Origin: Larkinella rosea
GTDB taxonomy: Bacteria; Bacteroidota; Bacteroidia; Cytophagales; Spirosomataceae
Reading direction: 5' to 3'
DNA length: 64,000 bases
Assembly: GCF_003858635.1 (NCBI RefSeq)
Contig: NZ_RQJO01000007.1
Coordinates: 1,489,941-1,553,940, forward strand
A program made the position numbers and the translations under genes. Every line of letters begins with the position of its first letter. The stretch's first letter is position 1. Shown here one piece after another: positions 42,012 through 51,068 of this stretch. The notes beneath the pieces are model-generated. The model did not search any database. It saw only the letters and a program-made list of their open reading frames with translations, and had not been told where the DNA came from.

Positions 42012-43388
42012 CTAACACTCCGTCGCACTCAGTGCCAACCCAGCTTCCGAAGTTTCCTTGTATTTTGTGGACATATCGCGCCCGGTGGCTTTCATGACTT
42101 TAATGACGGCATCGAGCGAAATTTTCTGATTGGCGGGCGTTCCGGCAGTCGCCAGCAAAAAAGCATTGTAGGCTTTTACGGCCCCCATCGCGTTGCGTTC
42201 TATGCATGGAATCTGGACGTAACCACCGATTGGATCGCAGGTCATGCCGAGGTGATGTTCGATGCCGATTTCGGCGGCCGCTTCCACGGCTTCGATCGGC
42301 TTTCCCGCACAATAGGTTAGAAAAGCCGCCCCCATCGCCGACGCCGTTCCGATTTCGCCCATACACCCCATTTCAGCTCCCGAAATGCTGGCGTTGTGTT
42401 TCACCAGAAAACCGATGGCCGCTGCCGCCCACATGCCCGCCCGCAAGGTAGCTTTGTCGTAATGGAAATGGTGTTTAGCCAGATACGTCAGGCCCGGAAT
42501 AACGCCCGAAGCCCCTGACGTTGGGGCGGTTACGACGATGCCACCGGCCGCATTTTCTTCCGAAGCCGCCAGGCAATACGAGTTCAAAAAGATCAGAAAA
42601 CTGTCCGACGATTGCACCAGCCCCCGCGCCTGCTGAAACAATAAGGGTGCTTTCCGACGCAGTTTAATCGATCCGGGCAGCGTTCCCGTATGCCGCAATC
42701 CGCGCCGGACGGCCTTGTGCATAAAGTCCAGAATCAGGTCAATGCGGCTGCTGATTTGTTTCACCGAACGCCCGGTCAATGCGGTTTCATTCGCCAGCAT
42801 CAGTTCCTCCAGCGTCAGGTTATGGATTTTCAACTGCGCTTTCAACTCCTTCATGGTCTGGTACGGATAAGGCACCGAAATAGCCGATTGATCGGCGGGC
42901 TCCTCTCCTTTTCGTAAAATAAAACCGCCCCCGATCGAATAATACTCCTCTTCGTAAAGCCCATTTTCGCCATCCATCAACTTGAAAACTACGGTGTTGG
43001 CATACGGTGAATCGTATTTTTTTCGCTCAAAATGAATAGTCTCCACGCCCAAATGAAACGCCCGTTCACCAACCTGCACCGGATACGTCACGGTTGGATC
43101 TTTCAACAAAGCCAGCAAAGCCGCCGGGTCAGTCGATTCGGGTTGCCAGCCCAACAGTCCGGCAATTAAAGCGCGATCGGTACCGTGCCCTCTGCCCGTC
43201 GCGCTCAGCGATCCGTACAGATACACCTGAATGGAACCGGCGGTTTGAATCGTCGATTCGGGAAGTTGCTCTAACCGTTTCAGAAAGTCAAATGCCGCCT
43301 TCATCGGACCAATGGTGTGGGAACTCGACGGCCCCGGGCCAACCTTGAACAGGTCAAAAATGGAGGTGGTTATGGGTGAATTATTCAT
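42012..43388 (-). CDS. sdaA: L-serine ammonia-lyase, iron-sulfur dependent
   Basis: A 458-residue single-chain L-serine dehydratase that converts serine to pyruvate and ammonia. The beta domain begins SIFDLFKVGPGPSSSHTIGP, and the alpha domain contains the 4Fe-4S cysteines (GCMGEIGTASAMGAA, AFLTYCAGKP, MTCDPIGGYVQIPCIERN). Length and domain order match the common one-chain form. It is divergent from the quinoprotein gene at 43504. Confidence 0.95.
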   Translation of the reverse strand: MNNSPITTSIFDLFKVGPGPSSSHTIGPMKAAFDFLKRLEQLPESTIQTAGSIQVYLYGSLSATGRGHGTDRALIAGLLGWQPESTDPAALLALLKDPTVTYPVQVGERAFHLGVETIHFERKKYDSPYANTVVFKLMDGENGLYEEEYYSIGGGFILRKGEEPADQSAISVPYPYQTMKELKAQLKIHNLTLEELMLANETALTGRSVKQISSRIDLILDFMHKAVRRGLRHTGTLPGSIKLRRKAPLLFQQARGLVQSSDSFLIFLNSYCLAASEENAAGGIVVTAPTSGASGVIPGLTYLAKHHFHYDKATLRAGMWAAAAIGFLVKHNASISGAEMGCMGEIGTASAMGAAFLTYCAGKPIEAVEAAAEIGIEHHLGMTCDPIGGYVQIPCIERNAMGAVKAYNAFLLATAGTPANQKISLDAVIKVMKATGRDMSTKYKETSEAGLALSATEC

Positions 43389-43503
43389 GAATAAGCGTCA
43401 GGAATGTGGATGAAGTTGTATATTTCCGGGCGATATTACGTGCAATGGGTGACTTTTTTGTCATCACATCGCAATCAGCCCAATTTTGTACTTCCTAAAC
43501 CGA

Positions 43504-45618
43504 ATGAAACGTTTTGTATTTCCTGCCGCCCTGCTACTGACGGCCTTATTTATCGCAGCCCGGTTATCTACCGACGAGCCCAAACAAGCCGGCATTTCCC
43601 GCGAATGGCCCGAATACCTCGGCGGCCCCGACCGGAATCACTATTCGCCACTCGACCAGATTAACGCGTCCAACGTCAGTAAGTTACAAATTGCGTGGGA
43701 ATATCACGCCAAAGATTCGGGGCAGGTGCAGTGCAATGCCATCATTGTCGACGGTACCTTGTACGGCGTAACGGCTACCAGTCAGGTGTTTGCGCTCGAT
43801 GCGGCCACCGGAAAGGAAAAATGGCGGTATGCCGAAAGCAACCGGGGCGGGGTCAACACGACACGCGGAGTGACGTACTGGAGTAACAACGACGATAAAC
43901 GCATCCTTTTCGCATCCGGATCATCACTTTGTGCCGTCGATGCCCGCACGGGCGTTCTGATACCTGGTTTTGGAACCAATGGAAAAGTGAGCCTGAAAGC
44001 CGGATTGGGGCCAACGGCGGTCGATAAGTTTGCCATTTCAAATACCCCCGGAACTCTCTTTGGTAACCTGATAATCATGCCTTTACGGCTTTCGGAATCG
44101 TCGGATGCCGCACCGGGCTACATTCAGGCATTCGATGTGGTGACGGGAAAAATCGCCTGGGTGTTCCGCACCATTCCGTATCCCGGCGAATTTGGGTACG
44201 ACACCTGGCCGAAGGATACCTATAAAAACAAGAATGTCGGCGGGGCCAATAGCTGGTCGGGCATGTCGATCGATCGGAAACGCGGGATTGTGTACGTGCC
44301 GACCGGTTCGGCGGCTTTCGATTTTTACGGTGGAAACCGCAAAGGCCAGAACCTGTTTGCCAACTGCCTGCTGGCGCTGGACGCCAAAACCGGCAAACGC
44401 ATCTGGCATTACCAGTTTGTTCACCACGACATCTGGGACCGCGACCTGCCCGCGCCCCCGAATCTCGTCACCATCCGCAGCCACGGGAAACTCGTCGATG
44501 CCGTGGCGCAGGTCACCAAAACCGGCCATGTGTTTGTTTTTGACCGGGTGACGGGAAAACCGCTCTTTCCGATTCGCGAAACGCCGTATCCGAAATCGTC
44601 GCTGCCCGACGAACCAACCTGGCCGACGCAGCCCGTTCCGACCCGCCCCGCTCCTTTTGCACGGCAGACCATTACCGAAGCGGACCTGAACCCTTACGCC
44701 GAAAACCGGGATTCGCTGCTGGCAACGTTCCGGCGCTCCAAAGTGGGACCGTATCAACCGCTGGGCAAAACACCGACGTTGGTGTATCCGGGCCTGGACG
44801 GTGGGGCTGAATGGGGCGGTGCAGCCGTCGATCCGGACGGGATTATGTACGTGAATGCCAACGAAATGGCCTGGGTGCTCAGTCTGCGGGATACCCCGAA
44901 AGAAGAAGAACTGGCCCACCTCAGTCCCGGCGAACGGCTCTATACGCTCAACTGCGCGGTTTGCCACCGCCCCGACCGCAAGGGCAACCCAGCCAGCGGC
45001 TATCCGTCGCTGGTAAACATTGGTCAACGGCGGGACCGCGACTTTGTCAGCAAATTGATTACCAGCGGCAAAGGCATGATGCCCGGTTTTACCCGACTGA
45101 CTGAAATCGAAAAGCAGTCGTTGACGGCCTTCCTGTTTGGGGATGAAAAAGTAGAAGCCAGCGCGGCCAAACCGGGTTCAAAAGAGCGGTACGTGCCCTA
45201 TAAATTCAATGGATATACTAAATTTCTCGATAATAAAGGCTATCCGGGTATTCGTCCGCCCTGGGGAACGTTGACCGCCATCGACCTCAATACCGGCGAG
45301 CACCTCTGGCAAAAACCCTTCGGTGAATTGAAAGAGCTGACTGCCAAAGGCATTCCGCCAACCGGGGCCGAAAGTTACGGCGGCCCCGTGGTGACAGCCA
45401 GCGGTCTGTTATTCATTGCCGCCAGTAAAGACGGCATGTTTCGGGTAATCGACAAAAAAACCGGGGCGGTTTTGTGGCAAACAGAGCTTCCGGCTGCTGG
45501 ATATGCCACGCCCAGTACCTACGAAGTCAACGGAAAACAATACATCGTCATCGCTTGCGGAGGAACCAAACTGGGGACGAAAAAGGGCGATAGTTACGTG
45601 GCATTTGCGTTGCCGTAA
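43504..45618 (+). CDS. PQQ-dependent quinoprotein dehydrogenase with cytochrome c domain
   Basis: A 704-residue secreted protein; start at the ATG 43504 gives the signal peptide MKRFVFPAALLLTALFIAAR. It has the eight-bladed propeller repeats of the PQQ glucose/alcohol dehydrogenase family (VFALDAATGKEKWRY, LLALDAKTGKRIWHYQ, AIDLNTGEHLWQK). A cytochrome c domain is inserted before the last blades: haem site CAVCH at about 485-489 and axial Met in GKGMMPGF. It oxidises a sugar or alcohol in the periplasm and passes electrons to the built-in haem. No PQQ synthesis genes lie in the window, so the cofactor may be taken up. Confidence 0.92.
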   Translation: MKRFVFPAALLLTALFIAARLSTDEPKQAGISREWPEYLGGPDRNHYSPLDQINASNVSKLQIAWEYHAKDSGQVQCNAIIVDGTLYGVTATSQVFALDAATGKEKWRYAESNRGGVNTTRGVTYWSNNDDKRILFASGSSLCAVDARTGVLIPGFGTNGKVSLKAGLGPTAVDKFAISNTPGTLFGNLIIMPLRLSESSDAAPGYIQAFDVVTGKIAWVFRTIPYPGEFGYDTWPKDTYKNKNVGGANSWSGMSIDRKRGIVYVPTGSAAFDFYGGNRKGQNLFANCLLALDAKTGKRIWHYQFVHHDIWDRDLPAPPNLVTIRSHGKLVDAVAQVTKTGHVFVFDRVTGKPLFPIRETPYPKSSLPDEPTWPTQPVPTRPAPFARQTITEADLNPYAENRDSLLATFRRSKVGPYQPLGKTPTLVYPGLDGGAEWGGAAVDPDGIMYVNANEMAWVLSLRDTPKEEELAHLSPGERLYTLNCAVCHRPDRKGNPASGYPSLVNIGQRRDRDFVSKLITSGKGMMPGFTRLTEIEKQSLTAFLFGDEKVEASAAKPGSKERYVPYKFNGYTKFLDNKGYPGIRPPWGTLTAIDLNTGEHLWQKPFGELKELTAKGIPPTGAESYGGPVVTASGLLFIAASKDGMFRVIDKKTGAVLWQTELPAAGYATPSTYEVNGKQYIVIACGGTKLGTKKGDSYVAFALP

Positions 45619-45627
45619 TAATCGTTT

Positions 45628-45780
45628 TGAACCGCCGGGCGGCCCCGTGGGATTATGCAGATTAGAGCATTAAAGGATTAACTATGATTGCCTTCTGCAA
45701 TTTTTCTTTTAAATCCTGTTAATCCCGCTACGGCGGACCGTTTTAATCCGCGTAATCCCACGGGGCCGCCCAGCGGTTCA
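45628..45780. repeat. Large hairpin overlapping the 3' end of the NAMPT gene
   Basis: The outer 20 bases TGAACCGCCGGGCGGCCCCG and following GTGGGATTA are repeated in inverse at 45746-45780 with one or two changes; internal parts of the arms (GATTA units) pair imperfectly. The right arm supplies the TGA stop codon of the nicotinamide phosphoribosyltransferase gene, so the repeat touches the coding sequence. Confidence 0.85.
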
Positions 45781-47241
45781 GACCTGCTCTTCCAGCCGCG
45801 CCCGAATCTCGCTTAACGTCTGTTCTTTGACCAACTTACCGTCGGCGAAAACCGTTTCGAGCAGGCCGGTTTCTTCCTGTTCGCGGGTTTCCTGATCTTC
45901 CATGACCAGCGCACCGGTTTCATCGCTTAGCAGTCGAATAAGACCTTTGGCGCTTTTCTTGGTGCCGTCGTCGGTTTTGGGATCTTTGAAAATCGCCCGC
46001 CCTTCGCCGTTTACTTCGCCATAGGTCGCTTTGACGGCAAAGCCAAACGTGTCGCGGGTGACGTATTGGTAATTATAACTTCCGATGCCCAGCACCACAT
46101 TGGTGGAAGCAAATCCTTTTTGGTACAAGCCTTCGCAAATGGCTTTGCAGCGCTCCAGATTGATGCTGTCGCCGTAAATCAGGCCGATGTGCGGGTCGAG
46201 GACGTTGAATCCGTTGGCAGTGGTGCTTCCACCAAAAATCTCCCACAAACACTCGATGGCCCCTTTGAATTCGGGCGTTCCGGCCACTGCATCGGGATCA
46301 CCGCAGATGATTTTAACGGGGTCGCCACTGTCGGGTCGGATCACGACCTTGCCTTCCCGCGCCAGAATGAGCGGTTTTAGACGGGGCAAATAATCCGCAA
46401 TGACCTGCCAGAAATCCCAGGTGTCGGACACGATACTGACCACTCCTTTTGGGTAAACGTCCTGAATCAGCCGCCGGAATGTTTCGATTTCCCCATCCTT
46501 CATGCCCATACACATGACCGAGTGTTCAGTCGCCGGAACGCTGCCGCCAATCAGTTCAAGGTCGGAGTTAGCACCGTAATACTGCTCCAGAAAATCGATG
46601 GCCGGAATGGTGTCCGTTCCCGTAAAGCTCAGTAAATGAGCCGCTCCGCTCAACAAAGCCGCTTCCAGCCCGCCCATTCCGCGAAAACTAAAATCATGAC
46701 CCTGCCAGGGCACGAAAGCCGGATCGCCCCCGGTTTTTTCGGCGTAAGCGTTCAGGATTTTCCGGTATTCAAAGGCCGTCGTCGCACTTGTGCAGGGCAG
46801 CCATAGGATGCAGGACAAAATGGTTTCCAGAAAGTTGGTCAGCCAGAAATCCTCCGGTCGGGTGTTTTTAATGGTAAACATCGGCATCCGCATCGGCACC
46901 CGGGTTCCTTCCGGAACCGCCTTGATTTCGATGGGCAGGTAGCCCAGATCATGCAGGTTTTCGATATGGTCGTACGTGATGGCGCCGGGGCCGAGGTAAC
47001 TTTCAATCCGCCGTTTGTAGCTGGCCACGACCACTTCTTTCGGGCGACCAAAGAAATTCTGATTGTAATCGTCGATCAGGTATTTTTTGATAAAGTACTG
47101 TAACCCAAAGAAAACCACGCTGTCGACATTTTCCAGACGGCTTTTGCGGGGGGTCCAGTTGGAGTAAACCAGTTCAGTTCCGGTGGGATATTGCCGACGG
47201 TGATCTACTTTGTAACCGTCGGAAAGGTGCAGGGTGTTCAT
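45778..47241 (-). CDS. nadV: Nicotinamide phosphoribosyltransferase (NadV/NAMPT type)
   Basis: A 487-residue phosphoribosyltransferase that joins nicotinamide and PRPP to NMN. Landmarks of the NAMPT branch: LHLSDGYKVDHRRQYPTGTE at the N-terminus, SFTGTDTIPAIDFL, SVPATEHSVMCMG with the catalytic His, RPDSGDPVKI and INLERCKAICEGL. It starts with an ATG overlapping the stop of prs by one base (TAATG), so the two are coupled. With prs upstream the cell makes PRPP and consumes it for NAD salvage in one transcript. Confidence 0.95.
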   Translation of the reverse strand: MNTLHLSDGYKVDHRRQYPTGTELVYSNWTPRKSRLENVDSVVFFGLQYFIKKYLIDDYNQNFFGRPKEVVVASYKRRIESYLGPGAITYDHIENLHDLGYLPIEIKAVPEGTRVPMRMPMFTIKNTRPEDFWLTNFLETILSCILWLPCTSATTAFEYRKILNAYAEKTGGDPAFVPWQGHDFSFRGMGGLEAALLSGAAHLLSFTGTDTIPAIDFLEQYYGANSDLELIGGSVPATEHSVMCMGMKDGEIETFRRLIQDVYPKGVVSIVSDTWDFWQVIADYLPRLKPLILAREGKVVIRPDSGDPVKIICGDPDAVAGTPEFKGAIECLWEIFGGSTTANGFNVLDPHIGLIYGDSINLERCKAICEGLYQKGFASTNVVLGIGSYNYQYVTRDTFGFAVKATYGEVNGEGRAIFKDPKTDDGTKKSAKGLIRLLSDETGALVMEDQETREQEETGLLETVFADGKLVKEQTLSEIRARLEEQV

Positions 47242-48080
47242 TACTTCAGGAATGATAAGAAGGTTGAAATAGAAATTTGTTGAAGGATGGGATGATTGAT
47301 TTCCCGAATCGAATCGGTGGTAAAAACCTTTTTGAACTGAGCCGCCAGTGGTTCAATGCCTTTGCTGAAAATGCCGTGACTGACAATCAGATACAGGTCG
47401 CCCGCGCCGTGTTTCTTCAGTTCGTCGGCCAGGCCGATGAAGGTCGCTCCGCCGTCACAGATGTCGTCGACAATGACGCAGCCAGCACCTTGCAAATCCG
47501 GCCCCGATACGAAAAAACCGGATAAGTCACCGGTTTTCACATCCCGCCGTTTGCTGCATTCGACGACCTCGATTCCGCCCAGCGCTTCCGACAGCTTGTA
47601 GATTTTTTTCAGGGCTCCCCCGTCCGGTGCAATCAGTTTACAATCACCGATCTGATCCAGGCATTCTCTCACAAACGCATGATTGTCAATCACCTGAACT
47701 GAATTCAGTAAAGCCGGAGCAACATCCGAGTGCGGATCGAACACGGTGATTTTGTGGTAATGCTGCGCATTCAGCAGGTCGGCGTAAACCTTCACGGTCA
47801 GTGGTTCGCCCGGAATCATGACCCGATCCTGACGCGCACCGGGAAAATACGGAACAAACAGGCTGATGCGTTCAGCCCCGGCCCGGCGCAGGGCATCGGT
47901 TGCCACCAGCAACAGACCAACGTCCTGAAAACTGTTCAATCGGGTGGTAATCAGTATGTCGGTTGTGGTGAGTTCTTCCGTTAATTTGAGGTGTGGTTCT
48001 CCCCCATTGAAGGTAAAAGCTTTGAACGGGATCGATGGTCCGTAAGGTGCAAAGCCGGGAGAAAGGTGTAGATAAATCAT
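47241..48080 (-). CDS. prs: Ribose-phosphate pyrophosphokinase, short form
   Basis: A 279-residue PRPP synthetase (ribose 5-phosphate plus ATP). The catalytic and binding blocks are VPYFPGARQDRVM, FDPHSDVAPAL, APDGGALKKIYKL and the PRPP loop VDDICDGGATFIG. It is shorter than housekeeping Prs (about 315), as is typical of those associated with nadV in NAD-salvage cassettes. A palindrome directly precedes its start codon. Confidence 0.92.
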   Translation of the reverse strand: MIYLHLSPGFAPYGPSIPFKAFTFNGGEPHLKLTEELTTTDILITTRLNSFQDVGLLLVATDALRRAGAERISLFVPYFPGARQDRVMIPGEPLTVKVYADLLNAQHYHKITVFDPHSDVAPALLNSVQVIDNHAFVRECLDQIGDCKLIAPDGGALKKIYKLSEALGGIEVVECSKRRDVKTGDLSGFFVSGPDLQGAGCVIVDDICDGGATFIGLADELKKHGAGDLYLIVSHGIFSKGIEPLAAQFKKVFTTDSIREINHPILQQISISTFLSFLK

Positions 48081-48101
48081 TTTGCGTATTTTTTACGCAA
48101 A
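48081..48101 (-). promoter_or_regulatory. Operator candidate for the NAD-salvage operon
   Basis: TTTGCGTA-TTTTT-TACGCAAA is a perfect 8-bp-arm palindrome abutting the prs start codon (CAT at 48078-48080). The neighbouring upstream gene encodes an NrtR-like Nudix regulator, whose family binds such symmetric sites at NAD genes and is released by ADP-ribose or a related ligand. The site overlaps the translation initiation region, so it would block both transcription and start. Confidence 0.5.
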
Positions 48102-48180
48102 TTAAATACATTCCAACGCCCACTACCAAATCAGCACGGCATTAATTTGCCACCTTTGAGCGAACGGTAAAAACCGGTCG

Positions 48181-48861
48181 TTAAAGTTCAAAATAAAAAC
48201 CCTGTTTCTTCAATTTAAAATACTGATCCTCATCGAATTGAAACAAATTCGCCGGACGCCCTTTCCCATCCGAGCGTTTTTCAGCCAGTTCAGTCAGGAT
48301 GCCAAAACTCATTACTTTTTTTCGAAAATTCCGCCGATCGATGGGTTTGTTTAGAATCGTCGAGTAGAGTTTTTCGAAATCGGAGAACAAAAACCGCTCG
48401 GTCAGTAAACCAAAGCCAACTGGCTCGTAGGTCAGTTTATTTCGCAGTCGTTCCAGTGCGTGTGTTATAATTTTCGCGTGGTCGAACGCCAGCTCGGGCA
48501 AGTCGTTCACATCGAACCAGCGGACATCATCGGCATCGGTGGATGCGGCAATTTCAAAAGCATCCGGTTTTACGAGGGCATAATAGGCCACGGCAACAGC
48601 CCGAAACCGGGGGTCCCGGTCGGGGCGGCCAAAGGTGTAAAGTTGTTCCAAATAATTGATCGTCACATTCGTTTCTTCGTGCAACTCCCGGATAACAGCC
48701 GCTTCCAGGCTTTCATTGTCCAGCACAAAACCGCCCGGCAACGCCCAGCCGCCCCGGTACGGTTCCAGTTTTCGTTGAATCAAAAGGAGAAATAAAGTCT
48801 GATTTCGGTACCCAAAAACAACGGCATCGACGGCAACTTTGATGGTTTGGGAAATGTCCAT
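48181..48861 (-). CDS. Nudix-domain transcriptional regulator, NrtR/AraR-like
   Basis: A 226-residue protein: residues 1-145 are a Nudix domain and about 150-226 a winged helix (TERFLFSDFEKLYSTI, then SDGKGRPANLFQF). The Nudix box is almost complete (Gly44, Glu50, RELHEET at 58-64; Asn65 replaces the usual Gly), so hydrolase activity cannot be excluded. NrtR regulators control NAD biosynthesis and AraR relatives control arabinose use; its position before prs-nadV supports the NAD role. It is 100 bp from the prs start and 18 bp downstream of the AraC gene. Confidence 0.9.
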   Translation of the reverse strand: MDISQTIKVAVDAVVFGYRNQTLFLLLIQRKLEPYRGGWALPGGFVLDNESLEAAVIRELHEETNVTINYLEQLYTFGRPDRDPRFRAVAVAYYALVKPDAFEIAASTDADDVRWFDVNDLPELAFDHAKIITHALERLRNKLTYEPVGFGLLTERFLFSDFEKLYSTILNKPIDRRNFRKKVMSFGILTELAEKRSDGKGRPANLFQFDEDQYFKLKKQGFYFEL

Positions 48862-48878
48862 GAAATGTAGATTTAGCC

Positions 48879-49727
48879 TTAAACCGTCAGCGCCCGGCGA
48901 TACATACCCGGCGTCTGCCCTGTTCGCTGCTTGAACACCTTGTTGAAATGCGAGAGGTTGTTAAAACCGCTGTCGTAACAGACGTCGCTGATACTGCGCT
49001 CGCCGGTCAGCAGTTTTCGGGCTTGCGTGATCCGAAACTCGTTGACAAAATCCGTGAACGTCATCAAGGTCATCTTTTTGAAATACCGACAGAAAGCCGG
49101 AATGGTCATGTTGGCGAGTGACGCTACATCCTGTATATCAATCGACTGTGCATAATTCGCTTCCACAAAGCCGTAAATCCGGTTGATTCGGTCCTGCTCC
49201 CGCCCATTCAGATCCAGGCTGATGCTTTCTGCATTCAGGATCTGGTATTCGGTCGAAACGGCCAGTTGCTGAAAAATCGTCAGTAACGCCAGCATCCGTT
49301 CAAAAGGCGGCAATTTCACCAATGAGGCCACCTGCTGACCCACGCGCTGCTTGGTTTCGCCGTAAAACGACATGCCCTGGTGCGCCCGGTCGAACAACCG
49401 CCGGACAGCGGCCAGCTCCGGTTGTTGCAGGAAATCCTTGCCGAGAAAATCTTCGCGCAATTGCACCACAATTTCCTCAAATTCGCCCACCACGCCATGA
49501 CCAAAGTTCAGGTGCGGCAAATTGGGGCCCAGAAATACTAATTCCCCGTCCTCATACGATGAAACGTGGTGGCCAATGTGCCGCTTTCCATTGCCACGCG
49601 GAATGTAAACAATCTCATATTCAGGATGATAGTGCCAGTATACCCAGCAACTATCCGGTTCCGTGTGGTGAACCAGTTTAAAGGAACTTCCAAATTCCGG
49701 TTCTATTTTTTCAAACTGGGGTTTCAT
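48879..49727 (-). CDS. AraC-family regulator with cupin domain
   Basis: A 282-residue protein with N-terminal cupin (WVYWHYHPEYEIVYIPRG) and C-terminal HTH pair (IQDVASLANMTIPAFCRYFK; ISDVCYDSGFNNLSHFNKVF). It is the same design as the regulator at 25105. It is divergent from an MFS transporter gene at 49875 and is its probable regulator. Confidence 0.92.
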   Translation of the reverse strand: MKPQFEKIEPEFGSSFKLVHHTEPDSCWVYWHYHPEYEIVYIPRGNGKRHIGHHVSSYEDGELVFLGPNLPHLNFGHGVVGEFEEIVVQLREDFLGKDFLQQPELAAVRRLFDRAHQGMSFYGETKQRVGQQVASLVKLPPFERMLALLTIFQQLAVSTEYQILNAESISLDLNGREQDRINRIYGFVEANYAQSIDIQDVASLANMTIPAFCRYFKKMTLMTFTDFVNEFRITQARKLLTGERSISDVCYDSGFNNLSHFNKVFKQRTGQTPGMYRRALTV

Positions 49728-49842
49728 CGTTTCACCGAAATAGATGCACCATTAACATTTAATTAATCAAGAACCAACAAATTAAATCAATAGAGCACCA
49801 AAATAAGGTAATTAAACTAAAAAGTAACTAAGAAAACCGCCC

Positions 49843-49850
49843 TATTTTTG
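49843..49850 (+). promoter_or_regulatory. Bacteroidota-type -7 box of the MFS operon
   Basis: TATTTTTG matches TAnnTTTG and lies 24 bases before the MFS ATG at 49875, in the AT-rich gap between the divergent AraC and MFS genes. No clear -33 element. Confidence 0.35.
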
Positions 49851-49874
49851 CCACAGGTAAAGATTTAGCATACC

Positions 49875-51068
49875 ATGAACGTTACCATCGACGAAAAACC
49901 GCACTCCGCACCAACGCTCACCGGAAGTCTCCAAAATTTCTTTTTGAACCCACAGGCTCGTGCCGTTGGTCTGGTTTTTACAACGGAAAGTCTGCTGCTG
50001 GGTGGTTGGGTGGCCCATATTCCTTATGTGAAGGACAAACTGCATCTGACCGACGCCGGTTTGGGCATGGTCTTGTTTGCAATGCCCGCCGGATTACTGC
50101 TTATGAATCCCCTGACCGGTTGGATCATTGCCCGGCTTGGCGTAGCCCGTGCTTGTTTTTTGAGTGCTTTATTACTCTGTATCAGCACCTTGCTACCCAT
50201 CAACGCGCCCAACATCGCCCTCATGGCTGTCGGACTGTTCTTCGTTGGTCTGAGTGCTGCGTTGCTAAATGTGGCCATGAACACCAGCGCGGCTGATGTC
50301 GAACGGGCAAACAACATCCAGATTATGTCGTCCTGCCACGGTATGTGGAGTCTGGGCGGTATGGTCGGTTCGTTGCTGGCCGGTATTTTGATTTCACTGC
50401 ACGTTTCGCCCTCGATCCACATGCTGGGGATGACGGTCATCCTGTTGCTGCTGACTTTTGCCCTCCGCCCTGTTCTGGCAGCCATTCCGGCACAACCGCC
50501 CACCGAATCGTCGGCGGCTTTTGTGCGACCGAATATGTTGTTATTGATGATGATTCTCATTGGGTTAGCGGTTGCGATGGGCGAAGGAGCCGCGCTGGAC
50601 TGGAGTGCGGTGTACCTACACGAATCAGCGGGAGCTTCGAGTCAGATTGCGGCTTTGGGTTTCGGTTGTTTTTCGCTGGCCATGACGCTCGGGCGGTTTA
50701 TGGGCGACGCCCTCATTCCCCGGTTTGGTGCCCGATTAATCCTGAGCGTGGGCAGTCTGGTGGCGGGTGCCGGTTTGTTGCTGGCTATTGCGGTTCCGAT
50801 TCCGGCCGTGGTGCTGACCGGTTTTGCCCTTCTGGGCGCGGGCTGTTCGTTGGGGGCTCCGATTTTATACGCAGCTTCTTTACGCGTTCCGGGCATTCCG
50901 GCGGCAACCGGTTTGGCAACCTTCGCGACCTTCAGTTTTATCGGTTTTCTGGCGGGGCCTCCGGTCATTGGCTTTGTCGCAGAAGCTTACGGGCTTAATT
51001 ACGGCCTTGGCTTAGTAGTTGTGTTGCTGCTCATCTGCGCCGGAATTTCAAGAAAGATCAACTTATGA
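49875..51068 (+). CDS. Major facilitator superfamily transporter
   Basis: A 397-residue membrane protein with about 12 hydrophobic segments. It resembles the YbjJ-type group: GGWVAHIPYVKDKLHLTDAG, then AGLLLMNPLTGWIIARLG, and the halfway FSLAMTLGRFMGDALIPRFG. The substrate is unknown. The last codons overlap the next gene by four bases (ATGA), so the VOC gene is translated with it; the divergent AraC at 48879 probably controls both. Confidence 0.9.
   Translation: MNVTIDEKPHSAPTLTGSLQNFFLNPQARAVGLVFTTESLLLGGWVAHIPYVKDKLHLTDAGLGMVLFAMPAGLLLMNPLTGWIIARLGVARACFLSALLLCISTLLPINAPNIALMAVGLFFVGLSAALLNVAMNTSAADVERANNIQIMSSCHGMWSLGGMVGSLLAGILISLHVSPSIHMLGMTVILLLLTFALRPVLAAIPAQPPTESSAAFVRPNMLLLMMILIGLAVAMGEGAALDWSAVYLHESAGASSQIAALGFGCFSLAMTLGRFMGDALIPRFGARLILSVGSLVAGAGLLLAIAVPIPAVVLTGFALLGAGCSLGAPILYAASLRVPGIPAATGLATFATFSFIGFLAGPPVIGFVAEAYGLNYGLGLVVVLLLICAGISRKINL

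Noticed and set aside
44083-45027. Minus-strand frame of 314 codons inside the quinoprotein gene
   Set aside because: Shadow frame; the plus-strand protein has PQQ blades and a CAVCH haem site over the same bases.
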